This document shows positions 16,373 to 24,883 of a DNA stretch of 64,000 nucleotides, in pieces. The notes under the pieces are model-generated. The model was not told the DNA's origin and searched no databases. It saw only the letters and a program-made list of their open reading frames with translations. Position 1 is the first letter of the stretch. Each line of letters starts with the position of its first letter. Source of the DNA: Nitrospira sp. (GTDB lineage Bacteria; Nitrospirota; Nitrospiria; Nitrospirales; Nitrospiraceae); the NCBI GenBank assembly GCA_018242765.1, contig JAFEBH010000020.1:1-64000 (forward strand), given 5' to 3'. Position numbers and translations under genes: made by a program.

Positions 16373-16584
16373 TCTCGCTGCCGTTGCCTCTCCTGCTCTT
16401 GTCTCCTCGCCTCTTCCCGTCGTGTTTCCTCAAGAGGCCCATTGCGGTAGGTGTCATAGCCGTGTTGCCGGTAGGTCTCTTGCTGCTGTTCGTAGCTGTT
16501 GCGCGGTTTCCCGTCTGGTTCGTCCCAAGCCAGAGCTAGAGCCGGTAATACGATAAGTCCAAGGGTCAAGGTTAGGGTTTTCAT
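16312..16584 (-). CDS. Small exported protein, Arg/Gln-rich
   Basis: 90 residues from the ATG preceded by aggagg. The signal peptide MKTLTLTLGLIVLPALALAW is followed by a highly charged, probably disordered chain (RREEARRQEQERQRQRD). The mature region has no recognisable domain. It is convergent with the serine recombinase and overlaps its 3' end by 61 bp. Being exported, it may be a cargo gene, but its role is unknown. Confidence 0.65.
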   Translation of the reverse strand: MKTLTLTLGLIVLPALALAWDEPDGKPRNSYEQQQETYRQHGYDTYRNGPLEETRREEARRQEQERQRQRDQATNDSMRHSNDARHSPPR

Positions 16585-16824
16585 AGGTCCTCCTGGTTTG
16601 AGCATCATAGCGGGTGACGGAATGAGAAACGATGACCCTAGAGGGGGGAAGTGGGCGTGGATGATGTACCGATGAGGCTAACGGATTTTGTCCCCAAAAC
16701 ATCGGCCCTATGTGGATAAGGCTTGCGAGGCGATACGGTGAAGTGATACATAGGCGGTACAAATTTGTTCGTTGTCCCCAGGATAAGCCCTTGAATGTTT
16801 GTGGGTAGGTGTTTTCCAGTGCTG

Positions 16825-16843
16825 TCTGTCCCTCGGCACCACA
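16825..16843. repeat. attR: 19-bp direct repeat
   Basis: tctgtccctcggcaccaca is identical to 2291-2309. No tRNA structure precedes it, so it is the displaced half-site at the right end of the element. It abuts the 3' end of the decayed recombinase at about 16860-17720. Confidence 0.92.
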
Positions 16844-16859
16844 TTCCGAATACTTAGCA

Positions 16860-17720
16860 ATTCTATCTCAGGTGCAAATGGCACCTGAACATCGTTTTCT
16901 CCGCTTAGAACTGCCTTTGTAAACGCTTCCAGCCGTGTTACTGCATCCCGCAATCTTGTGAATGTAATACTTCGCCGATCCTGGCAACGGCTCCCTTTTC
17001 AATGTTTGAATCACAGCATAGTCAACACCACATTGAGTGAGCCACGTTGAAAAGGTATGACGCGGAGATCATGGAAGCGCGGAGGTTATGTACCCCTGCC
17101 CTAGCGCAGGTCCTGAGCCAGCTATGCTTGAATGAGCTACCACCTTTCCACTGACCAAAGAACCGCCCCCCGATTCTCGGCATGTTGCCTTGAATAGCCT
17201 CATAGGCAAGAGTGTTGAATGGGATAAGCTTGGGAACACCCTTGATTCTCGTCTTCCCAGGGAATGGAGACATCCACCATCCATCGGCTTTCTGCAGTAG
17301 CCACTCTTCATGAATCTCAATGGCCTTACCCTCTCGAAGGCCAGTCTGGAGCGCGCACATAACCAACCGTCAGACATTGGCCGTGGCGACATCTTGAATC
17401 TTCGATAACTCCCAACCTTCGGCCACTCGTTCACGATTGACATATTCTGGAATCGGGAGCCGCTTGAGCCGATTCTTGTCCAGGCGATCCATATCCACCG
17501 CGAGATTAAGTACTGCAGTAACAACGGCGCATTCTCGCTCGATCATCCCAAGTGCGACCGAACGCCTGTTACCCTCCGATCCTGTCACATCAGCTCGCCG
17601 CTTTTCGAGATAGGCCAATCCATCCTCGAGGCAGATATCCACCAATCGCTTGGCCCCAAAGTGAGGCAATAAGTGAAGCTCAAGGATCGTCTCGTTTCGT
17701 CCGTCGTGATCCGGTCGCTT
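16860..17720 (-). pseudogene. Decayed tyrosine recombinase
   Basis: The core-binding part (17370-17669: LAYLEKRRADVTG, AVVTAVLNLAVDMDRLDKNR) and the catalytic part (17022-17366: ALQTGLREGK with the catalytic Arg, then WWMSPFPGKTRIKGVPKLIP) lie in separate frames. A third frame gives TFSTWLTQCGVDYAVIQTLK and then SAKYYIHKIAG, which ends the family's C-terminus. The HDLRH box has been destroyed by small insertions around 17055-17070. N-terminal residues beyond about 17720 are not recognisable. It is a different subfamily from the island integrase, being of the shorter, plain catalytic type. Confidence 0.85.
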
Positions 17721-18300
17721 GGCTCTGAGGTATTAAAGATAGATGGAGACAAACTCTGAGAACAAGATGGCCTTAGATTCAACACCAGGGAAGCCCTGTT
17801 TCAATCGTCCTGGAATCTCAACCGTATTGGCATGGATGATAGAGATAACTGAGAGAGCCGACTCTCTCTCCTGATCCAGCCGAAGGTTGTACCCAAGAAC
17901 AGGGCGATACCGCTTTCCTCGGTACCAATAGGTCAGCTAGGTCAGCGTGGAGCGAATCCTCTTCGATGTGGAAAGACGACGATACAACCTTGTCCGTATC
18001 CCGAAACTGCTCGGTGAACAGGGTAAACTCGACCGCCAATACAAATGGGGGCGCAGGGCAGAGTGAAACACTCCAAAACAGGCCCTCACGTCCGAGAGAA
18101 AGGGAATCGATCGTAGAAACTTGGAGTTTTTCAGCGAACGACTAAAGACAGCTCAAGGTGTAATGAATACGGCTGGCGGTAGATTCAGGCCGGCACCGCT
18201 AGAGGGAATAGCATTGCAATAGGAAAGAAGCTAAGAGAATCCTGATGTTTGTCGTACCGAGCCACGACACATTGTCAGCCGACGAAAAGGATCGGCGTGG
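17720..18300. other. Decayed or non-coding segment
   Basis: No convincing gene is seen. Leftward frames at 17585-17785 and 17818-18039 are open but show no family resemblance, no good ribosome sites and atypical composition. They may be debris of the recombinase's N-terminus or of lost island genes. Confidence 0.45.
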
Positions 18301-19020
18301 TCATCGTTTCTTCTTCCTGGTCCGAGCAAGTGGCGTGAGGACTTTACGATTCACAGGAGGCTCATCGGCCACTCCACACAGCCGTAGCATATCGAATAGT
18401 TCGATATTTATTCCCATACGTGCCTCTCCTTTCCCTTGTTTCCAATCGTCGAGGCGCTTTGCGACCCAGGAATTGATTTCGTCAGCGATGAGCCTGTTCT
18501 TCAATCGATCACTCACCATGCTCGCCTGCTCCAAGCCATGGAGTATGAATGAGATGGGGTAAGGTTGAGGATCGCGCTTTCCATCGAAACGAACCAGTCT
18601 TTGTTTCCACTCCTTGAGTTGGTCTAACCTTCTACTGTCTTCATCCGAAGACGTGTGCTCAGAAATCTCAAACCACAAGCGTAACCGTCCATTGTCCGTC
18701 TTGATAATTGCTCCCAGATCCCAAGGATGCGGAAGGTCCGAGTTCTCTTTGATGAAGTTCAGAATTCGTTGACTCTCCGATCGCTCAAACTTCTCATGCT
18801 GTGTCTCCGATGGAAACGCGTGATCGGCCCACTCCCAGGTTTTGAACCCGTCACGAGCAATTTCTTTCATGAACCCTTGACGCACGGCTGTTGCAATTGT
18901 AATGGGTTTGCCAGACTTAGGACTTCTCACTATGGTTTGATCCGTGATCACCTCAAGCATGGATTTCGGCTTTCTATGAACGTTTGAGTTATGGTTTTTG
19001 CGAATAATAGGTTTCGGCAT
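18301..19020 (-). CDS. 239-residue protein of unknown function
   Basis: An intact leftward frame beginning MPKPIIRKNHNSNVHRKPKS. The N-terminal part contains TIVRSPKSGKPITIATAVRQ, and the middle is helical and charged (RRLDQLKEWKQRLVRFDGKR). A basic C-terminal tail ends RTRKKKR. No transmembrane segment is visible. The start lacks an obvious ribosome site. The Gly-Lys-Pro-Ile-Thr segment weakly recalls phage DUF5681-type N-termini, but I would not assign it. It sits in the decayed zone, so it may itself be a relic. Confidence 0.55.
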   Translation of the reverse strand: MPKPIIRKNHNSNVHRKPKSMLEVITDQTIVRSPKSGKPITIATAVRQGFMKEIARDGFKTWEWADHAFPSETQHEKFERSESQRILNFIKENSDLPHPWDLGAIIKTDNGRLRLWFEISEHTSSDEDSRRLDQLKEWKQRLVRFDGKRDPQPYPISFILHGLEQASMVSDRLKNRLIADEINSWVAKRLDDWKQGKGEARMGINIELFDMLRLCGVADEPPVNRKVLTPLARTRKKKR

Positions 19021-19222
19021 CGTTCACCGGTAGAGAATCTCGCATGGATACTGGGTATGACTGCCGGCAAAGGCCAGACAGATGTCTCGCAAGACGACGT
19101 TGCTCTCGCAAGAACGGCTATTGTACGCGTCGCAAGTGGCCAATCGCTAGACCTTCCCACCGCGATCAGCACGGCACCGGTTGCCATTCAAGATGACGAC
19201 TTCATTAAAAATCATGAAGCCC

Positions 19223-19435
19223 TCAGCCGCTCAAAAAGCTGACATCTTCACCGCTTGCGAAAGTTCGGTCGCCTCGGTCCACTGTGATTCGGCCCGCAAC
19301 AACCTCCTTCACAATCCGAGACACCAAAGCAGCCTTGTGCTGGCTCAACATTCCTTCAGTGGCATCCAGCAAATCAGTGCCAGCCCTCTTTCGTTCCATC
19401 TTGTCTGCGCGTGTGATCCACGATTCAAGCTTCAC
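19223..19435 (-). CDS. Possible 70-residue protein
   Basis: The frame begins MKLESWITRADKMERKRAGT. It continues as an alpha-helical, charged stretch (SQHKAALVSRIVKEVVAGRI). No ribosome site or family is evident. It lies just downstream of the broken CHAT-like gene, so it may belong to the same lost unit. Confidence 0.3.
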   Translation of the reverse strand: MKLESWITRADKMERKRAGTDLLDATEGMLSQHKAALVSRIVKEVVAGRITVDRGDRTFASGEDVSFLSG

Positions 19436-19439
19436 GATG

Positions 19440-19912
19440 CTGCTCCTGCATTACACTCGAGTAATGGTGAGTTAATTTCCCTATGAACGAAGGATTTGTC
19501 AATCTCGTGAGCCTCTGACTCCGTTACAGAGAACAGCGTTCCAAATATATGCACGTGCACCAGCAAACATGAACATCGCGCGTAACCGATGCCATGACGC
19601 ACAGGCGTTATTAAAAACAATGGGGGCGCACCCAGGTGGAGATCCATGAAGTGCTGGCACCCTGACACGATCAGACATTTGCAGCCCCATTGATCCAATT
19701 ACTCGAGGGATTTCTTCGCTCGCCACTCGGTATTTATTCCGTTCAAGAAATTCCATAGCAGACCAGGCATTTATCGCCGAACCAACATACAACTTTGCCT
19801 TTGCTGCTGTGTCCGTCCACTCTACGCCGTCTAACTGGTGGAACCTGCTAAGCCTCTCCACAAAGACCTTATCTGATAGGGGCGCAGGATACCTCAGCAC
19901 CACATTCCACAC
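19440..19912 (-). pseudogene. Frameshifted CHAT-like domain gene fragment
   Basis: One frame reads PIVFNNACASWHRLRAMFMF and then AGARAYI. The continuation FGTLFSVTESEAHEIDKSFV is found only in the adjacent frame near 19545. Joined, they match the end of CHAT/caspase-like domains ('vfLnAC.S......f..aGA.ayigtlw.V.d.eA'), including the catalytic-type Cys of NNAC. The upstream His-Gly motif is not seen. The 5' end starts inside the degenerate att sequence, so the gene is truncated there. CHAT proteases are common in bacterial conflict systems. Confidence 0.55.
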
Positions 19913-20051
19913 CGTGAGGAATTCATTTTATCGACGGATCGCACACCTGTATAGGCAGGTACTTGTGGGGATCCCTCAGACGATGACTTCTTGATTTTTC
20001 CTGAATTCCTTGAAGAAAAAGAAAAGAGGTGTACCGAAACTGTCCAGACGA

Positions 20052-20408
20052 CTATTTCTTCAGTGCCCGGATGTAGGCCAGGACCGCTCGACTCTCTACT
20101 TCGGACAAGCGGCTCTTCCATGATGGCATGTTAGGCTTACCTTCATGGATAGCCTGGAGCAGCATCGCGTCGGATTTATTCTTGGTTGCAGGTCTTGTCA
20201 GGTTAGCCGGATCAGGCCCCAGTAATAGATACCCGTCTCCTTTTCCTTCTGGTCCATGGCACCCCGCGCAATGTTTTGAAAAAATCCGTTTCCCTTTGAT
20301 CTGGTCGACATTCGGCTGGACGGTCTCCTTCGGCGCTGCAATCGTAAGCTGACTGCCAAGGATAATGACTCCTACACCGACAACCATTTGAATGGGGATT
20401 TTCCACAT
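20052..20408 (-). CDS. Periplasmic c-type cytochrome
   Basis: 118 residues. The N-terminal signal/anchor (IPIQMVVGVGVIILGSQL) precedes a single class I cytochrome c domain with CAGCH (Cys47, Cys50, His51). PANLTRP and the distal region PNMPSWKSRLSE carry the likely Met ligand, followed by the conserved C-terminal helix VLAYIRALKK. The start lies 33 bp after the RND pump stop, so it is probably the last gene of that operon. Co-transcription of a monohaem cytochrome with a metal pump is unusual. Confidence 0.92.
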   Translation of the reverse strand: MWKIPIQMVVGVGVIILGSQLTIAAPKETVQPNVDQIKGKRIFSKHCAGCHGPEGKGDGYLLLGPDPANLTRPATKNKSDAMLLQAIHEGKPNMPSWKSRLSEVESRAVLAYIRALKK

Positions 20409-20441
20409 ATCGCGATCAATCTTTTCTCAATCAGTTGTCTA

Positions 20442-23400
20442 TCACACCGATGGAATCTCGCCAGGATGGCGAGTAACCTGTGATTCGCCCTTCCCATGAT
20501 GCGTATCGCCGGGTGCATGGAGCAACTCAACCGCCGCTCCATTCGGCGGTTTTCCTGTACGCCGTGGATCCTGTACACGGCCTTCCAGCCATTGGTACAA
20601 CACTGGCAGCATGATCAGCGTCAACAATGTCGAGCTCACGAGTCCACCGATAACCACAATAGCCAACGGACGCTGAACTTCCGAGCCAATGCCCTGAGCA
20701 AACGCAAGAGGAACAAGGCCCAACAGTGCGACCAACGCCGTCATTAAGACCGGGCGCAATCGAAGCAAAGCACCGGATGTCACGGCATCGTCCAAGCTGT
20801 GCCCGTCTTCACGCAGTTTGTTCATGTACGAGACAAGTACGATGCCGTTCAGCACGGCCACACCAAAAAGATTGATGAACCCGATGGAAGCCGGCACACT
20901 GAGATATTCCTTGGTCAGCCACAGCGCCACCACTCCCCCAATCAGCGCAAACGGCAGATTCAAAATGATCAATGTCGCTTGCCGCAAGGAGTTGAAGGTG
21001 GAATAGAGGAGAAAGAAAATGAGCCCGATCGTGATCGGAACAATGACCCGTAACTTGGCCATCGCCCGCTCCATGTTCTCAAACGATCCACCCCACGTCA
21101 CCCGATAGCCGGTCGGAAGCGCCACGCGCTCATCAATCTTCTGTTGTGCCTCGGCCACGAGACTCCCGATATCCCGCCCGAGTGTGTTGAAGCCGATCGA
21201 CACGTACCGTTGCAGCTGATCACGGCTGATACGTCCCGGTCCTTCTTCCAACTGCACGGTGCCGAGATCAGCCAAGGGGATCAGGGCGCCGCCCTGATCG
21301 CTCACCCGAATATTGCTAATCGTTTCCACACCGTCTCTGTAGGGTTTTGGAAACCGCACAACAAGATCGAACCGTTGCTGCCCCTCATAGACACGAGTGG
21401 CAACCTCTCCTCCGATGGCAGTTGAAATGATTTCTCGCACATCAGCGACGTTGATCCCATGCCGCGCGATCTTACTGCGATCGATATCGATCGTCAGATA
21501 GGGTTGTCCAAATAATTGCTCCACTTTGATATCACGAACACCTCGAACTGTTTCAAGCACCTCGGCGATTTCTTGAGCTTTGTTCCGAAGGGTCTCCAGA
21601 TCGTCACCAAACAGCTTCACCGTGGCTTCCGTGCGCACACCAGAAATCAATTCATCAACCCGCTGCTGAATCGGCTGACTGATCAGAAAGGTCGCCCCAG
21701 AGACGGATGTCAACCGTTCACGGAACTTCTGCATCAGCTCCGGCATGGTCTTCGCCGTCGTCCATTGATCGAGCGGCTTGAGCCGAACGACGGGATCGCT
21801 TTCATTCGGTTCTTGAGGATCATTGCCCAGCTCCGTTCGACCGATCTTAGAGACGACCATCTCCACTTCCGGAAACTCCATAATCGCCTGCTGCATCCGC
21901 TTTTCAATCTCGATGGAGGCTGGAAGCGACACACTAGGGAGCCGAATCGTCTGTGGAGCCACCGACCCCTCGTTCAGAATCGGAATGAATTCAGTCCCTA
22001 ATGAGGGCACCAATGACAATGCCCCAATGAGGGCCCCCATAGCCATCGCCAAGACAATGACTCGATGTCCAAGCGCCCACCGAAGCGTAGGAGCATAGAG
22101 CCCTTTCGCCATTCTCACGATCCACGGATCTTCTTCACTGCCTCGCCTCAAGACGAGAGAACAGAGAACCGGAGACAGTGTGAGGGAGAGAAAGAGTGAC
22201 ACCAAGAGCGCGATCATGATGGTATAGGCCAGCGGCTTGAACATCTTGCCTTCCATGCCATGGAGCGACAAGAGCGGGAGGAACACCAGGATAATGATCA
22301 GAATCCCAAACACGACCGGCTGTCCAACTTCCTTCACGGCATTGGTGACGAGCTGCAATCGCGGTATGGTGGCGGCCGAATGGTGCGAGAGATGACGGTA
22401 GACGTTTTCGACGACAACGACCGAGCCATCGACAATCATCCCGATCGCGATCGCGAGGCCTCCCAATGACATCAGATTGGCGGTCAGCCCAATCTGTCCC
22501 ATGACGATAAATGTAGCTAGCGGCGACAAGACCAGCGTCCCCACGACGATGAGCGCGCTACGGATATTGCCAAGAAACAGGAACAAGACGACAACGACCA
22601 GCACGACCCCTTCCGCCAGTGATTTGTAGACAGTGTTCAAGGCTTCGGTGATCAGTTCGATACGATCATAGAACGGGACAATCCGCAATCCATTCGGCAA
22701 CAGACCTTTGGCGTGAATCTCTTGTACACGGGCCTTCAAGCCTTCGACGACATCTCGTGCATTTCCTCCTCTCAACATCAACGCAATGCCTGTGACGACC
22801 TCCCGATCCCCGTTGAGAACCGTCGCGCCATGCCGCACCGCATGGTTAATCACGACTTGCGCCACATCGGAAACATAGACCGGAGTCCCTCCGGTTTCCC
22901 GCACCACAATGCGCTCGATGTCTTCAAGTGAGCGGATCAACCCCGTTCCTCGCACGATGTATTTTTCTGCGTGTTTCTCCAGAATATTGCCACCAGCATT
23001 CGCATTGTTCTTCGCCACAGCATCAAAGACTTCTCGGAGCGTCAAATTATACTTTCGCAAGAGCCCTGGCTCGACCAGCACCTGATACTGTTTGACGTAC
23101 CCGCCCATCGAATTGACGTCGATGACCTCCGGCGTGCTTTTCAGAATGGGACGAATGACCCAATCTTGGATCGTTCGTTGTGCGATTAAGCTTTGATGTT
23201 CCACTTCAGCATCAGCTGCAGCCATCTGAGGCGCTTGCAAGTAATACTGAAACACTTCGCCCAAGCCAGTGCTGTTAGGCACAAGCATGGGTTCGGCACC
23301 TGGAGGAAGCTGTTCCTCAACCTCAAGCAATCGCTCCAACACTAATTGCCGTGCCAAGTTGATGTCCATGGAGTCGTCGAACACAATCGTAATGAGCGAC

Positions 23401-23669
23401 AGCCCGACCTTTGTGAGGGAACGCATTTCCGTGAGCGCGGGAACCCCTGTGAGCTGGAGCTCGATTGGATAGGTCACCAACCGTTCTACCTCGGCCGGCG
23501 AGAGACCGGGGGCCTTGGTCACGACCTGAACCAATACACTCGTGACATCAGGAAACGCGTCGATCGGAATAGTTCGAAATGCATAGACCCCTCCGGCACC
23601 GATCATGAGTGCGCAAATAATGATTAGCATCCGTTGGCGCAAGGAGATGTCAAGAAGGCGGGAGACCAT
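20442..23669 (-). CDS. Heavy-metal RND efflux pump (CzcA/CusA family)
   Basis: A 1075-residue inner-membrane proton antiporter that, with the two genes upstream, would expel metal cations from the periplasm across the outer membrane. It has twelve predicted TM helices in two halves, each followed by large periplasmic loops. The N-terminus (RTIPIDAFPDVTSVLVQVVT) is typical of the HME-RND class. The TM4 signature is AIGMIVDGSVVVVEN, not the DFGx3DGAx3VEN of classic Co/Zn/Cd pumps, so the substrate cannot be named. A C-terminal extension of about 30 residues (HAPGDTHHGKGESQVTRH) is His-rich and could bind metal. Confidence 0.96.
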   Translation of the reverse strand: MVSRLLDISLRQRMLIIICALMIGAGGVYAFRTIPIDAFPDVTSVLVQVVTKAPGLSPAEVERLVTYPIELQLTGVPALTEMRSLTKVGLSLITIVFDDSMDINLARQLVLERLLEVEEQLPPGAEPMLVPNSTGLGEVFQYYLQAPQMAAADAEVEHQSLIAQRTIQDWVIRPILKSTPEVIDVNSMGGYVKQYQVLVEPGLLRKYNLTLREVFDAVAKNNANAGGNILEKHAEKYIVRGTGLIRSLEDIERIVVRETGGTPVYVSDVAQVVINHAVRHGATVLNGDREVVTGIALMLRGGNARDVVEGLKARVQEIHAKGLLPNGLRIVPFYDRIELITEALNTVYKSLAEGVVLVVVVLFLFLGNIRSALIVVGTLVLSPLATFIVMGQIGLTANLMSLGGLAIAIGMIVDGSVVVVENVYRHLSHHSAATIPRLQLVTNAVKEVGQPVVFGILIIILVFLPLLSLHGMEGKMFKPLAYTIMIALLVSLFLSLTLSPVLCSLVLRRGSEEDPWIVRMAKGLYAPTLRWALGHRVIVLAMAMGALIGALSLVPSLGTEFIPILNEGSVAPQTIRLPSVSLPASIEIEKRMQQAIMEFPEVEMVVSKIGRTELGNDPQEPNESDPVVRLKPLDQWTTAKTMPELMQKFRERLTSVSGATFLISQPIQQRVDELISGVRTEATVKLFGDDLETLRNKAQEIAEVLETVRGVRDIKVEQLFGQPYLTIDIDRSKIARHGINVADVREIISTAIGGEVATRVYEGQQRFDLVVRFPKPYRDGVETISNIRVSDQGGALIPLADLGTVQLEEGPGRISRDQLQRYVSIGFNTLGRDIGSLVAEAQQKIDERVALPTGYRVTWGGSFENMERAMAKLRVIVPITIGLIFFLLYSTFNSLRQATLIILNLPFALIGGVVALWLTKEYLSVPASIGFINLFGVAVLNGIVLVSYMNKLREDGHSLDDAVTSGALLRLRPVLMTALVALLGLVPLAFAQGIGSEVQRPLAIVVIGGLVSSTLLTLIMLPVLYQWLEGRVQDPRRTGKPPNGAAVELLHAPGDTHHGKGESQVTRHPGEIPSV

Positions 23670-24883
23670 CAGACAGGTTTCTTCAATAACTCGGACTTCA
23701 GAACAAACGCACCGTGTGTGACGACCGACTCTCCTTCGTTGAGACCGCCGAGGATGGAGGTCAGCGTACCATTCGATTCACCGATGTTCACCTCGCGCAT
23801 TTCGTACTCGTTCGCACCCCGTTGCACAAAGACGAAGGTTCGTCCCTGATCACGTTGCAATGCCGCTTCCGGCACCGCCAACCGGTCTGGCTGCGCTTCT
23901 GAAAAGAGTCGAATGGTGGCAAACATCTCGGGTTTGAACCGCCCGTCCTGATTCGGCAATTCAATCCTTAGCTGCATGGTCCGAGTCACGGGATCCAACA
24001 CATCCCCGACGTAGGTGATCGTCCCCTTGAAGACTTCCTTGGGGTAGGCGTTGATCCGCACCTCAACCTGAGTACCACCCGACGCGTGAACGGAATGGAC
24101 GAATGGAATGTCTTTCTCCGGTATGTTGGCAAGCACCCAGACTTCCGAAAGATCCGCAATCACGAACAGATTTTCGGTGGTCTCGACCACCTCCCCGCGC
24201 GTCAGCTTACGGCCGATGATCCGCCCTCCGAAGGGTGCCACGATCGGCACTACCGACCGAATCTGCCGACTCCGTTCAAGGCGGCGGAATTCTTCATCGT
24301 TCATACCAAGCAACTTGAGCCGATCATGCGATTCATTAGCCTCGGCCTGAACGCTCAGCAGTTCAGCTTGACGCCGTTGCAACTCGGCCTCACCGATGAC
24401 TTGCTCTTGTAGGAGGAATTGCGCACGATTGAAGGCTTGCTCGGCCACATGGAGCTTGGCCTTGGCCTTGAGATACGCAGACTGCGCCAGCCCCAGCTCG
24501 CTGCTGTACAAAATCGCCAGAGGCGCGTTCGCCTTCACTTCCTGCCCGAGATCGGCATAAACCTCGACCACTCGCCCACGAACCAATGTCGTGATCTCCG
24601 CCATGTTTCGTTGATTGGGCTGCACGCTTGCGGGAAAGTCCCGGTGCGTCCGGAAGTCACTGCGGACGACCGGCTGAACCACCAGCCCCACCCGTGACGA
24701 TTCTTCCGCTGATAACGTGATACGTCCTGGAGTAGAAACCGCAGCCGGCGTCTTACTGGCTACCACATCACTCGGTGTCCCATCACAGCCTGCGTCCAGT
24801 ATCATCACGCTAAACAACGCACTCCACAGTCCTCTGCTGAGATACGACGACCACGGTTGGATGGAATGACACTGAGCGGTCAC
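23669..24883 (-). CDS. RND periplasmic adaptor (membrane fusion protein)
   Basis: 404 residues linking the RND pump to the outer-membrane channel. A lipoprotein-like signal region ends in DAGCDG near residue 34 and is followed by barrel-sandwich and hairpin halves: ITTLVRGRVVEVYADLGQEV, a coiled-coil hairpin, and VPIVAPFGGRIIGRKLTRGE. The start GTG overlaps the stop of the upstream gene (GTGA), and its own stop overlaps the pump's start, so all three are one operon. There is no extended N-terminal metal-binding tail. Confidence 0.94.
   Translation of the reverse strand: MTAQCHSIQPWSSYLSRGLWSALFSVMILDAGCDGTPSDVVASKTPAAVSTPGRITLSAEESSRVGLVVQPVVRSDFRTHRDFPASVQPNQRNMAEITTLVRGRVVEVYADLGQEVKANAPLAILYSSELGLAQSAYLKAKAKLHVAEQAFNRAQFLLQEQVIGEAELQRRQAELLSVQAEANESHDRLKLLGMNDEEFRRLERSRQIRSVVPIVAPFGGRIIGRKLTRGEVVETTENLFVIADLSEVWVLANIPEKDIPFVHSVHASGGTQVEVRINAYPKEVFKGTITYVGDVLDPVTRTMQLRIELPNQDGRFKPEMFATIRLFSEAQPDRLAVPEAALQRDQGRTFVFVQRGANEYEMREVNIGESNGTLTSILGGLNEGESVVTHGAFVLKSELLKKPV

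Larger units (their letters stand above)
2291..16843. mobile_element. 14.55-kb element integrated in tRNA-Phe
   Basis: The element is bounded by perfect 19-bp direct repeats (tctgtccctcggcaccaca). The first is the 3' end of tRNA-Phe, the second lies at 16825-16843. Tyrosine integrase lies at the left end and a serine recombinase at the right end. Everything between is one leftward gene train with tiny genes, start/stop overlaps and strong Shine-Dalgarno sequences. Phage-like content comprises an endonuclease VII homologue, an SF2 helicase, DUF3102-like genes and an ejection-protein-like gene. No terminase, portal, capsid or tail gene is recognisable, so a satellite, plasmid-prophage or cryptic element is more likely than an intact prophage. 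Confidence 0.92.
16825..19908. mobile_element. Candidate remnant of an older element in the same site
   Basis: This stretch begins at the attR copy and ends at a degenerate att-like sequence (cctcagcaccacattcc at 19892-19908, 16 of 17 bases identical to 16831-16847). It carries a broken tyrosine recombinase next to attR, an unassigned 239-residue gene and a broken CHAT-like gene at the far end. No intact mobility gene remains. A tandem integration followed by decay explains the layout, but the boundary is inference. Confidence 0.45.
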
